The translations under genes were made by a program, and so were the position numbers. A stretch of 64,000 nucleotides of DNA from Bacillota bacterium (lineage in GTDB: Bacteria > Bacillota > Negativicutes > Sporomusales > UBA7701): positions 95,688 through 159,687 of the forward strand of contig JAEZJM010000014.1 in the NCBI GenBank assembly GCA_023415775.1, in the 5' to 3' direction. The notes beneath the pieces were generated by a model. That model had not been told where the DNA came from, did no database searches, and was given only the letters and a program-made list of their open reading frames with translations. Each line of letters opens with the position of its first letter. Positions within the stretch are counted from its first letter, which is position 1. Below, in pieces: positions 42,589 to 50,119 of this stretch.

Positions 42589-43323
42589 ATGACTCGTTTT
42601 ATCATTATCTTTCTTTTGGTAGGATTATTTGTCGGGCTTTCTAATATCTCTTTAGCCAAGCAAGCGGAAAAGAAAAGGTTAGAGCTATTAGGGCCTGTAA
42701 AAAAGGTTGTTTGGGTTGAACAAATGGCAGGCGATAATACCCCTCGCAAAAGTGCAGTATATAATTTTAATGATCATGGGTTGTTACTAAAACAACAAGA
42801 GATAGATTTAATAAGAAACAGAGTTTTTGAGACAACATTTGACGGAATGGAAAGAGAATGTACTTACTGGAGTAGCATAGCTTCTGCACATATTTTTATT
42901 TATAATGATGCTGAAAAAACATATCGTGTTATATATTTAGATTCTGATGCCTCTTACAAAGAGAAGGGGATCTTAGACAATAGAGGTAATATCATTCAGC
43001 GAGAAACTATATTGGGAACACAAAACAAGCCAAAATTGTACACCTATGAATATGATGAAGCCGGAAAACTCATTCGTGCAAGGATATCAGATGAGAATGG
43101 TAATTTAGCTTTGGCAATGACAATGCAGTATAATCATAGGGAGCACGTTGTAAAGGAAATATACCCCTCAAAAGCGGGAGATGTAATAATCGTTTACGAG
43201 TATGACCACAAAGGGTTGTTAACTAAGGTCACAGACAATCTAACTGTTGGTGCGAAAACGACAGTGTTTAATTATCAAGAAATAGATGCGTATGGTAACT
43301 GGATTAGCAGGACATGTGGATGA
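42589..43323 (+). CDS. Exported protein with YD/Rhs-like repeats, AT-rich
   Basis: A 244-residue protein with a signal peptide (residues 1-23). The mature part has tandem segments with the flavour of YD/Rhs repeats: YNFNDHGLLLKQQ, YEYDEAGKLIRARISDENGN, YEYDHKGLLTKVTDN, NYQEIDAYGNW. These usually build beta-rich surface or toxin-shell proteins; here only a short free-standing version is present. The gene is clearly AT-rich against the hydrogenase operon. AAGGAG precedes the ATG at 42589. Likely a recent arrival; function unknown. Confidence 0.75.
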   Translation: MTRFIIIFLLVGLFVGLSNISLAKQAEKKRLELLGPVKKVVWVEQMAGDNTPRKSAVYNFNDHGLLLKQQEIDLIRNRVFETTFDGMERECTYWSSIASAHIFIYNDAEKTYRVIYLDSDASYKEKGILDNRGNIIQRETILGTQNKPKLYTYEYDEAGKLIRARISDENGNLALAMTMQYNHREHVVKEIYPSKAGDVIIVYEYDHKGLLTKVTDNLTVGAKTTVFNYQEIDAYGNWISRTCG

Positions 43324-43395
43324 TAAGAAAACAATCGTAGTTGAGACCCGCAAAATAGAGTATTATTAAACTTTTATTATGCAGCCTTTCAGGTC

Positions 43396-43429
43396 AAAAG
43401 CCTCCGGGAGATAATCCCGGAGGCTTTTG
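43396..43429. terminator. Two-way intrinsic terminator
   Basis: AAAAGCCTCCGGGA and TCCCGGAGGCTTTT pair around GATAA. It ends the YD-like gene and, past the repeat element, the sorbosone-dehydrogenase-like gene. Confidence 0.8.
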
Positions 43430-43459
43430 TTGTTTGTATTGATTGGTTTGCCGGCGGCC

Positions 43460-43570
43460 GTTCAGAGGCCCCAGATGCAAGGCGCACCGGAAGAGCGCGC
43501 CGCGCCGCGTACTTCGGACGTACGCAAGCAAGCGCTCTGAGGAGCAACGCCGCAGATGGGGCCTATCAAC
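43460..43570. repeat. ~111-bp palindromic element at 3' end of the sorbosone-dehydrogenase-like gene
   Basis: Same family as 30709. Outer arms AGGCCCCA/TGGGGCCT pair and differ from the arms of other copies. Flanks GCCGGCGGCC (43450-43459) and GGCCGCCGGC (43571-43580) are perfect inverses, and the right flank is the end of the coding sequence. The gene's stop TGA (43568-43566) lies inside the element's end. Confidence 0.85.
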
Positions 43571-44687
43571 GGCCGCCGGCGTATGTGATACGGTAGACCG
43601 CGCCGGAGCGGTCGTCGGATACGAGCATCGCTCCATCCTCCATGACGAGCAGGTCGACGGGGCGGCCCCAGGCTTCGACGCCTTGCAGCCAGCCCTGGGC
43701 GAAGACTTCGTAGGAGGCGGGGCGACCATCCTGGAGGCGGACGAGGGTAATGCGGTAGCCGGCGGGGGCGGAGCGGTTCCAGGAGCCGTGCTCGGCGATG
43801 AATATCTGGCCGTGGTATTCAGCCGGGAAGAGGGACCCGGTGTAGAAGCGCATGCCGAGGGCGGCGACGTGGGCGCCGAGTTGCTGGGCGGGCGGGATCA
43901 TGCCGGCGGGGTCGGGGTGTGTTTTGAATTCGGGGTCAGGCCGATTATCGCCGTAGTAGTGGGGGTAGCCGAAGTGCATCCCCGGCCGCGGGGCGTGGTT
44001 GAGTTCGTCGGGGGGCTGGTCGTCGCCCAGCCAGTCACGCCCGTTGTCGGTGAACCATAGCTCGCGGGTCGCGGGGTCCCAGTCGAAGCCGACGGTGTTG
44101 CGGACGCCGTGGGCGAAGATTTCGAGGCCGGAGCCGTCGGGGCTCATGCGGAGGATGGCGGCGAAGCGGGGGTCGGCGCTGTCGCAGATGTTGCAGGGGG
44201 CGCCGACGGGGACGTAGAGCTTGCCGTCGGGGCCGAAGGCGATGAATTTCCAGCCGTGGTGACGTTCGTTGGGGAAGGTGTCGTTGACGACGACGGGGGC
44301 GGGCGGGGTGCGGAGGTTGGCGAGGATGTCGTCGTAACGGAGGATGCGGCTGTTTTCGGCGACGTAGAGGGCGCCGCCCCGGTAGGCAACGCCGTTGGGG
44401 GCGTCGAGGCCGGCGGCGATGGTGAGGATGGTTTCGGCGACGCCGTCGCGGTTTTCGTCGACGAGAGCCCAGACGCGACCGGTGCCGCGGGAGCCTACGA
44501 AGACGACGCCGCCAGGGGCGAGAGCGAGGGATCGGGCGCCTTCAAGGCCTTCAGCGTAGAGACCGATGGCAAAACCGGGGGGAAGCTGTATCTGGTCGAG
44601 GCGGGACTGGGCGCGGCCGCAGCCGGCGAGAAGGGCGACGAGGGCAAGGGCGGTCAGGACGGTGACGATTGTTTTGCGGACAAACAT
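43566..44687 (-). CDS. Lipoprotein of the sorbosone/glucose dehydrogenase (PQQ-type) family
   Basis: A 373-residue beta-propeller protein with a lipobox (LLAGC, Cys23). Family pieces: PPGFAIGLYAEGLEGARSLALAPGG, ENRDGVAETILTIAAGLDAPNGVAY, DTFPNERHHGWKFIAFGPDGKLYVPVG, GVRNTVGFDWDP, ELWFTDNGRDWLGDDQPPDELN and FIAEHGSWNRS. Homologues are soluble quinoprotein sugar dehydrogenases of the periplasm; PQQ use in an anaerobe is doubtful, so the real activity is open. ATG at 44687. The stop codon is supplied by a repeat element. Confidence 0.85.
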   Translation of the reverse strand: MFVRKTIVTVLTALALVALLAGCGRAQSRLDQIQLPPGFAIGLYAEGLEGARSLALAPGGVVFVGSRGTGRVWALVDENRDGVAETILTIAAGLDAPNGVAYRGGALYVAENSRILRYDDILANLRTPPAPVVVNDTFPNERHHGWKFIAFGPDGKLYVPVGAPCNICDSADPRFAAILRMSPDGSGLEIFAHGVRNTVGFDWDPATRELWFTDNGRDWLGDDQPPDELNHAPRPGMHFGYPHYYGDNRPDPEFKTHPDPAGMIPPAQQLGAHVAALGMRFYTGSLFPAEYHGQIFIAEHGSWNRSAPAGYRITLVRLQDGRPASYEVFAQGWLQGVEAWGRPVDLLVMEDGAMLVSDDRSGAVYRITYAGGR

Positions 44688-44764
44688 AATTCACCCCCGA
44701 GAAGGTAGTTATTAAGACCTTCGCGGGGGCGAGGGGAGATTCCTCTCGAAAGCGGTAAGGGTGA

Positions 44765-45982
44765 TTACCGTTCCAGAAGTTTGGGGACGCGCGGGGCGCG
44801 GAGCTGCGAGGGCGAGGGCAGGCCGGAGCCCATGAGGGGCCGGACATAGAATTTGAAGGCGTCGGTAATGTGGTTGCCTTCGGCGTTGATGAATTCGTCG
44901 GGCATTATGCGGGTTTTGCCGGCAACGTCTGCGAGAGGCTGGAGACGGTAGTCGACCGAGTAGTAGCCGGTCCGGACGATGGCGATGGAGCCGTCGACGT
45001 TGTTCCAGACGGCCATCTGGACCGCGCGTTCGCCGGCCTCGCGGGCTTCGTGCTGGTCGACGTCGGATACGCAGCCGAGGAAGGAGCGCTGGAGGTAGCC
45101 GAAGGTGTCGCTGCGGACGCGGGAGATGCCGAGTTTTTCTTTGATCAGCGAGCTCAGGAGGTCGCCGATGACCCAGCTGCCGGAAAGGGAGACGTTGCCG
45201 TGGGCGTCGACTTCAGTGTCTTTGCGCAGCGAGACGACGATGGGGTCGCCGGAGCGGTCGCAGATACCTTCGGAGAGGGCGACGACGCACTTGCGGTGTT
45301 GGTCGTAGGTTTTCTTGACAGAGGCGAGGAATTCGTCGACGTCAAAGGTGCGCTCCGGCAGGTAGATGAGGTGGGGGCCGTCTTCGGGGTATTTCTGGGC
45401 GATGGCGGAGGAGGCGGCGAGGAAGCCGGCATGCCGGCCCATGACGATGCCGAGGTAGACGCCCGGCAGGGCGCGGACGTCGAGGTTGATGCCCATAAAG
45501 GCCTGGGCGATGAAGCGCGCCGCCGAGCCGAAGCCGGGGGTGTGGTCGTTGCCCATGAGGTCGTTGTCGATGGTCTTGGGGACGTGGATGGCCCGCATTT
45601 CATAGCCGGAGGCTTCGGCTTCGTCGTTGACGATGCGGACGGTGTCGGCGGAGTCGTTGCCGCCGATGTAGAAGAAGTAGCGGATGTCATGGGCTTTGAG
45701 GACTTTGAAGATATCGTGGCAGTATTTGCTGTCAGGCTTGTCGCGGGTGGAGAGGAGGGCGGAGGAGGGGGTGAGGGCGACCTGTTCGAGGTTGTGGGTG
45801 GTTTCCTGGGTGAGGTCGAGGAAGTCTTCGCGGACTATGCCGGCGACGCCGTTGACCGCGCCGTATATTTTGGTAATTTGGGAGAATTTGCGGGCTTCGA
45901 GGACGATGCCGGCCAGGGTCTGGTTGATGACGGCGGTGGGGCCGCCGCCCTGGGCGACGAGGGCTTTGCCGATGAGAGCCAT
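44765..45982 (-). CDS. 6-phosphofructokinase, probably PPi-dependent
   Basis: A 405-residue enzyme for fructose-6-phosphate phosphorylation in glycolysis. Motifs: GKALVAQGGGPTAVINQTL at the N-terminus, YFFYIGGNDSADT near residue 100, VPKTIDNDLMGNDHTPGFGSAARF near 130, and GRHAGFLAASSAIA near 178. Lys in PKTIDND and the non-GGDGS loop (GGNDS) fit the pyrophosphate-using class rather than ATP-using PfkA. ATG at 45982 with AGGAGGTATAAAAT. It is 77 bases upstream of the lipoprotein gene on the same strand. Confidence 0.88.
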   Translation of the reverse strand: MALIGKALVAQGGGPTAVINQTLAGIVLEARKFSQITKIYGAVNGVAGIVREDFLDLTQETTHNLEQVALTPSSALLSTRDKPDSKYCHDIFKVLKAHDIRYFFYIGGNDSADTVRIVNDEAEASGYEMRAIHVPKTIDNDLMGNDHTPGFGSAARFIAQAFMGINLDVRALPGVYLGIVMGRHAGFLAASSAIAQKYPEDGPHLIYLPERTFDVDEFLASVKKTYDQHRKCVVALSEGICDRSGDPIVVSLRKDTEVDAHGNVSLSGSWVIGDLLSSLIKEKLGISRVRSDTFGYLQRSFLGCVSDVDQHEAREAGERAVQMAVWNNVDGSIAIVRTGYYSVDYRLQPLADVAGKTRIMPDEFINAEGNHITDAFKFYVRPLMGSGLPSPSQLRAPRVPKLLER

Positions 45983-46268
45983 TATTTTATACCTCCTGCT
46001 CGTTATGTTGTTTTCTATGCGGGGCGGAAGCGATTTATGCCCCGGCGGGAATAGTGTGGCATTTTGGCGGCGACCGTATCCTGCGCGCCTCGGCGGGCGA
46101 CGCCGGGACACGGACGGTCCCCCGTTCGTGCCGGATTGTGGAATCGCTTTGTTTTATTTTCGCCGCAGTTTCATGCCTTCCTGCTAGGAAAAGGATGATT
46201 GCCCGGATATTGGCGGCGACGGATGTGAAAGCCCTCCGGCGGGGACGCCGGAGGGCTTGGGAACGTGG

Positions 46269-47162
46269 TCAGCCGTGGAGGCAGTATTGGCCGCTGATGC
46301 GCAGCACGGCGCCGCCGCCGAAGAGGATGCGTCGGTCGTGGCCGTCGCCGGCGCTGCGCAGTTTGACGATGTTGGGGTTGTCGCGGTCGGGGCCCTGCTC
46401 GATGGTGGCGCCTTCCGGCCGCCACAGGCCCTGGTCGTGGAGGTAGTGGCCGAAGGCGGCGTTGCCCGAGCCGGTGGCCGGGTCTTCGAGGTAGCCGTAT
46501 TTGGGGGCGAAGACGCGGGTGCGGAAGTGGGCGGCCGGCAGGGACGTCTCGCGGGCGAAGACGAGGATGATGTCGACGTCATTCTGCTCGCAGAAGAGGC
46601 GGAGCTCCGCCTGCGGGGGCCTGAGGACAAGGCAGGCGTCCAGAGATGCGAGCGGCAGGATGAGGGTGCGGAGACCGGCGTTGATGAGGCGTACCGGCAG
46701 GGCGGTGTCGACGACGGAGGCGTCGGCCGCGAGGGCGCGCGCTATGGTCTCGGCCGCGAGCGGGCAGGGGAGGGGACGGGGCGGCGGAGCGGTGATGTAG
46801 ACGGCGTTTTCCTCGGCGACACGGTTGACGACGGCCAGCCGGTCGGCTCCGACGCGGAGATATAGTTCTTTTTGGCGGCGGAGCGCTTCGCTGCCGCTGA
46901 TGAGGTCGTACATGATGGCGATGGTGGCGTGGCCGCAGAAGTCGACCGCGCATTCGGAGGAGTAGAACTCTAGGGCGAAACCGTCTTCGACGGGGCAGAG
47001 GTAGCCGACTTCGTTGACGAAGCCTTTGAGTTCGCGGGCGATCTGCTGCATTTCGCCGGCGGTGATGACGGTGTCGGCGCCGAGATAGACGCAGCCGGCA
47101 GGGTTGCCCGAGGCCCGGCCGTCGGTGAAGGCGTCGATTTTTTTGAACGGGAAGGTTTTCAT
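46269..47162 (-). CDS. PhzF family isomerase-like protein
   Basis: A 297-residue protein of the PhzF/diaminopimelate-epimerase fold. Family marks: FKKIDAFTDGRASGNPAGCVYL at the N-terminus, VNEVGYL near residue 50 (with the likely catalytic Glu), FCGHATIAIMYDLI near 75, and the C-terminal EDPATGSGNAAFGHYL. Outside phenazine producers the substrates of this family are unknown. It lies 28 bases after the small cupin gene in the same direction. Confidence 0.9.
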   Translation of the reverse strand: MKTFPFKKIDAFTDGRASGNPAGCVYLGADTVITAGEMQQIARELKGFVNEVGYLCPVEDGFALEFYSSECAVDFCGHATIAIMYDLISGSEALRRQKELYLRVGADRLAVVNRVAEENAVYITAPPPRPLPCPLAAETIARALAADASVVDTALPVRLINAGLRTLILPLASLDACLVLRPPQAELRLFCEQNDVDIILVFARETSLPAAHFRTRVFAPKYGYLEDPATGSGNAAFGHYLHDQGLWRPEGATIEQGPDRDNPNIVKLRSAGDGHDRRILFGGGAVLRISGQYCLHG

Positions 47163-47190
47163 GCTGTCACTTCCTTTCGTTGGCCGGCGG

Positions 47191-47379
47191 CTATTTGGCG
47201 GCTACCGGGATGAAGAACCGGTCGTCGCCGAGGTGGGCGGGAGGGGCGGAGAAGACGACCCGCAGGATGGCGTCGCCGCTGTTGACCAGGCGATGGACCT
47301 GGTCCGCCCGGATGCTGAAGCCGGTGCCGGGGTCGAGGGGCTGGGTCCCCTGGGCATCAAGGTAATTGATGATTTCCAT
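47191..47379 (-). CDS. Mini-cupin protein
   Basis: A 62-residue product with the second half of a cupin barrel: LDPGTGFSIRADQVHRLVNSGDAILRVVFSAP. This is about half the size of the smallest usual cupin, but AGAGGAGGAATAGGCC precedes the ATG at 47379 and the neighbour genes make sense of it. It may complete a barrel as a dimer or bind the same ligand as the divergent cupin regulator. Role unknown. Confidence 0.7.
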   Translation of the reverse strand: MEIINYLDAQGTQPLDPGTGFSIRADQVHRLVNSGDAILRVVFSAPPAHLGDDRFFIPVAAK

Positions 47380-47432
47380 GGCCTATTCCTCCTCTATGGT
47401 TGCCGGGCGAGAAACATGCTATAATAAACATA

Positions 47433-47485
47433 ATTTCCAATATATTGGTCGGCAGGCCGTTTTTAGTATATAATATATTGGAAAT
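47433..47485. promoter_or_regulatory. Palindromic operator region between cupin/phzF and XRE-cupin regulator
   Basis: ATTTCCAATATATT (47433-47446) and its exact inverse AATATATTGGAAAT (47472-47485) flank a 25-base centre. The left one contains a full CCAATATATTGG palindrome. TATAAT at 47468-47473 lies between them, 37 bases ahead of the regulator's ATG. The layout suits autoregulation and control of both divergent transcripts. Confidence 0.65.
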
Positions 47486-47509
47486 ATAGTCAATATAGCG
47501 GAGGGAGTT

Positions 47510-48058
47510 ATGGAGGAAATCGGCAAGAATGTCGCGGCGAATCTGAAGGAGCTGCGGAAACGCCGCCAGCTGACGCTGGAGGAGCTGGCGGAGAGGTCGG
47601 CGGTGAGCAGGAGCATGCTGGGCGAGATCGAACGCGGCCGGACGACGCCGACGATCACGGTGCTGTGGAAGATTGCCCAGGCGCTCAAGACGCCGCTGAC
47701 GACGCTGATCGGCAGCCGGGAGGACAGCTTCACGGTGGTGCGCGAGGCTGACCGGGTTCCTTTTAACGAGGAGGCGGGCCACGCCATCGCGAGCATTTTT
47801 CCGTATTACGAGCCCCACCGCCTGGAGGCGCTGGCGATCGACCTTACGGCGGGGGCGGCGCTGGACAACGCCGGCCATATGAAGGGGGTGGAGGAGTATC
47901 TGTTCGTGCTGGATGGCGCGGTCGAGGTGTCAGTGCAGCAGGAGAAGATAAGCCTGCGGGCCGGGGATTCGATACGGTTCGCGGCCGACACGGCCCATAG
48001 GATCGAAAACGCCGGCGAAGGCGCAGCGCGGTTGTTGAATATCATTTATTACCGCTAG
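47510..48058 (+). CDS. XRE-family regulator with C-terminal cupin domain
   Basis: A 182-residue protein. Residues 7-62 are a helix-turn-helix (LKELRKRRQLTLEELAERSAVSRSMLGEIERGRTTPT), and residues 105-180 a cupin (HMKGVEEYLFVLDGAVEVSV, LRAGDSIRFAADTAHRIEN). In this widespread class the cupin binds a small ligand and sets repressor activity. It is divergent from the mini-cupin/phzF operon, with a paired palindrome between, so it probably controls it. ATG at 47510 after GCGGAGGGAGTT. Confidence 0.93.
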   Translation: MEEIGKNVAANLKELRKRRQLTLEELAERSAVSRSMLGEIERGRTTPTITVLWKIAQALKTPLTTLIGSREDSFTVVREADRVPFNEEAGHAIASIFPYYEPHRLEALAIDLTAGAALDNAGHMKGVEEYLFVLDGAVEVSVQQEKISLRAGDSIRFAADTAHRIENAGEGAARLLNIIYYR

Positions 48059-48075
48059 TACGGTTTGTTGACGTA

Positions 48076-48106
48076 GAAAGGGCTCCGGATTGTCCGGAGC
48101 CCTTTC
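48076..48106. terminator. Two-way intrinsic terminator
   Basis: GAAAGGGCTCCGGA and TCCGGAGCCCTTTC form a 14-bp stem with a 2-base gap; it separates convergent genes. Confidence 0.8.
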
Positions 48107-48128
48107 TTCAGCGGCGATTGCTTTGCGG

Positions 48129-49298
48129 TTAGGGTTTGACGGTCGCTTTGTAGACCTGTTTGCCGTCTTTCATTTCGATGATGACGGCGCTTTTGACGGC
48201 GTCGTGGGTGGCGTTGAGCGTGGTGGCCCCGGTGATGGCCGGGAAGTCTTTGGTAGCGGCGAGGGCCTCGCGGATTTTGGCCGGTTCGGTGCTGCCGGCG
48301 CGCTTGATGGCGTCGATGAGGACGTTGGCGGCGTCGTAGCCGAGGACGGCCATGGCGTCGGGGGCTTGCCCGTACTCTTTTTTGTAGGCGTCGACGAAGG
48401 CCTTGGAGGCGGCGCTGGTGTCGTCGACGGAGTAGTGGTTGGTGAAGTAAGTGTTGTTGAGGGCGGCTGCGGTGCCTACTTCGACGAGCTTGGGAGAATC
48501 CCAGCCGTCGCCGCCGACGATCGGGGCGGTGATGCCGAGTTCGCGGGCCTGTTTTACGATTTTGCCGACTTCTTCGTAATAGCCGGGGACGTAGATCAAT
48601 TCGGGGTTGAGAGCTTTAGCTTTTGTGAGGATGGCTTTGAAGTCCTGGTCTTTCTGGAGGTAGGCTTCTTCGCCGAGTACGGCGCCGCCGCCTTTGGCGA
48701 AGGCGGCTTTGAAGAAGGACGCCAGGCCTTTGCTGTAGTCGCTGCTGTTGTCGACGAGGATGACGGCTTTTTTGAGTTTAAGGGTATTGAGGGCGAAGTT
48801 GGCGCCGACCGTGCCCTGGAAGGGGTCGATGAAGCACACCCGGAAGGTGTAGTCTTTAACTTTGCCGCTTTTTTCGTCCACGGTCACTTTGGGGTTGGTG
48901 GCGCCGACGGCGAGGAAGGGCACCTTGATCGATTCGACGACGTTGGAGGCGGCGATGGCGTTGGAGCTGGCGAAGACGCCGGTGACGGCGACGACTTTGT
49001 CCTGGGTGAGGAGTTTGGTCATGCCGTTGGCCGACTCGGAGGGTTCGCTTTTATTGTCGGCGACGATGGCTTTGATCTGTTTGCCGAGGACGCCGCCCTT
49101 GGCGTTGGCTTCTTTTATGGCCATTTTGGCGCCGTTGGTGGTGGAGGCGCCGAAGGTGGCGTTGCCCCCAGTCAGTTCGTTGAGCAGGCCAATTTTTATT
49201 TCGGCGGAGGAGGAATTGCTTCCGCAACCGGACAGGATGCCCGCCAGTAGGATTACGACCAGTGATAATACCGTGATTTTCGATACTGTTTTACGCAT
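48129..49298 (-). CDS. Amino-acid ABC transporter binding lipoprotein (LivK-like), riboswitch-controlled
   Basis: A 389-residue type I periplasmic binding protein with lipobox LSGC (Cys26). It is a close paralogue of the protein at 16524 along the whole length (for example VLGKQIKAIVADNKSEPSES, FVDAYKKEYGQAPDAMA, DGKQVYKATVKP). No permease gene is adjacent. Upstream on the same strand is a glycine riboswitch (49560-49650) with a terminator at 49472-49499, which suggests that the ligand is glycine or that the protein serves glycine homeostasis. ATG at 49298 after GAGGTAGAAAAAA. Confidence 0.9.
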   Translation of the reverse strand: MRKTVSKITVLSLVVILLAGILSGCGSNSSSAEIKIGLLNELTGGNATFGASTTNGAKMAIKEANAKGGVLGKQIKAIVADNKSEPSESANGMTKLLTQDKVVAVTGVFASSNAIAASNVVESIKVPFLAVGATNPKVTVDEKSGKVKDYTFRVCFIDPFQGTVGANFALNTLKLKKAVILVDNSSDYSKGLASFFKAAFAKGGGAVLGEEAYLQKDQDFKAILTKAKALNPELIYVPGYYEEVGKIVKQARELGITAPIVGGDGWDSPKLVEVGTAAALNNTYFTNHYSVDDTSAASKAFVDAYKKEYGQAPDAMAVLGYDAANVLIDAIKRAGSTEPAKIREALAATKDFPAITGATTLNATHDAVKSAVIIEMKDGKQVYKATVKP

Positions 49299-49471
49299 TT
49301 TTTTCTACCTCTTTCTTTTCGTTTCGTTTAGCCGCGCAGTTAGCTTCCGCTATTTGCCCGGCGCGGCATCGCCCGCGACGCCGCCTTTTCGACCGTTTCC
49401 ATCCCCCCAACCGGTATGATTGGGCCTACGCACCCCGTTGATCTCCCATGGCTACGGCCAGAAAGCAAAAC

Positions 49472-49499
49472 AAAAAAGCCAAATCATACGATTTGACTC
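49472..49499 (-). terminator. Riboswitch expression-platform terminator
   Basis: Minus strand AGTCAAATC and GATTTGGCT pair around GTAT, followed by TTTTTT. It lies about 60 bases beyond the glycine aptamer and 175 ahead of the binding-protein gene. Confidence 0.6.
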
Positions 49500-49559
49500 C
49501 GAAGAATGGACATTTGAGTTATCCGACACGTAAAAAAATACGCAAACGGATCAATCAAC

Positions 49560-49650
49560 TGCTCTGTCCTTTTGCCTGAGAGATTCATCGGCTGCACGCA
49601 TGCCGACTTGCACCTTCGGCGCCCTTATTCAGGGGCTCTCCAGAGTTCCA
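49560..49650 (-). ncRNA. Glycine riboswitch aptamer
   Basis: Minus strand shows the conserved parts in order: CTCTGGAGAG, then CGCCGAAGGTGCAA, then AATCTCTCAGGCAAAAGGAC and AGAG closing the P1 helix. These match the glycine aptamer consensus. Only one aptamer is evident rather than the common tandem pair. It precedes the binding-protein gene at 49298, so glycine would control that gene. Confidence 0.88.
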
Positions 49651-49802
49651 TCCGTCCACGGTTCCGCAGGTTTTGGGGTTGCCCCGCCCGGCTGTTCCGT
49701 AGACTTCATATGGACACAAGTATTAATTTTTTAGAACACTTTTAAAGTATACTCCCGTGGCCAGGAGTTGTCAAGGAAAAACCGGCTTGCCGAAAAGAAG
49801 GA

Positions 49803-49836
49803 AAAAGCCTTCCGGCGGTTTGCCGGAAGGCTTTTT
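49803..49836 (-). terminator. Intrinsic terminator after tRNA-Gly
   Basis: AAGCCTTCCGGC and GCCGGAAGGCTT pair around a 5-base loop, with a T-run on the minus strand. Confidence 0.8.
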
Positions 49837-49837
49837 T

Positions 49838-49912
49838 TGGAGCGGGCAACGAGATTCGAACTCGCGACCCACGGCTTGGGAAGCCGGTACTCTACCACTG
49901 AGCTACGCCCGC
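49838..49912 (-). tRNA. tRNA-Gly (CCC)
   Basis: A 75-base cloverleaf with encoded CCA. Acceptor GCGGGCG/TGCCCGC, anticodon loop TTCCCAA giving CCC, T-arm GAGTTCGAATCTC. Reads GGG codons. It lies about 190 bases upstream of the glycine riboswitch on the same strand, separated by its own terminator. Confidence 0.94.
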
Positions 49913-50119
49913 ATGTGCAGTTGACTGCGGTATTTACTATACCATATTTGCCGGCGAAGTTCAAGCGGAAGGATTCGGCAGTTGCTTTGTTCCCGTCTTG
50001 CGGACTGTGGCGCGGCGGTTTGATATCCGAGAATACGGTCGGCTATAGAGGAGGTATTTGTCGCTATTTGGTTTAATATATTATATAGCGTGTCCGGGGT
50101 TGATGAGGAGGAGTTTGCG

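Noticed and set aside
49499..49560. A second glycine aptamer making a tandem riboswitch
   Set aside because: The needed GGAGAG and CAGGCAAAAGG-type motifs are not repeated on either side of the single aptamer.
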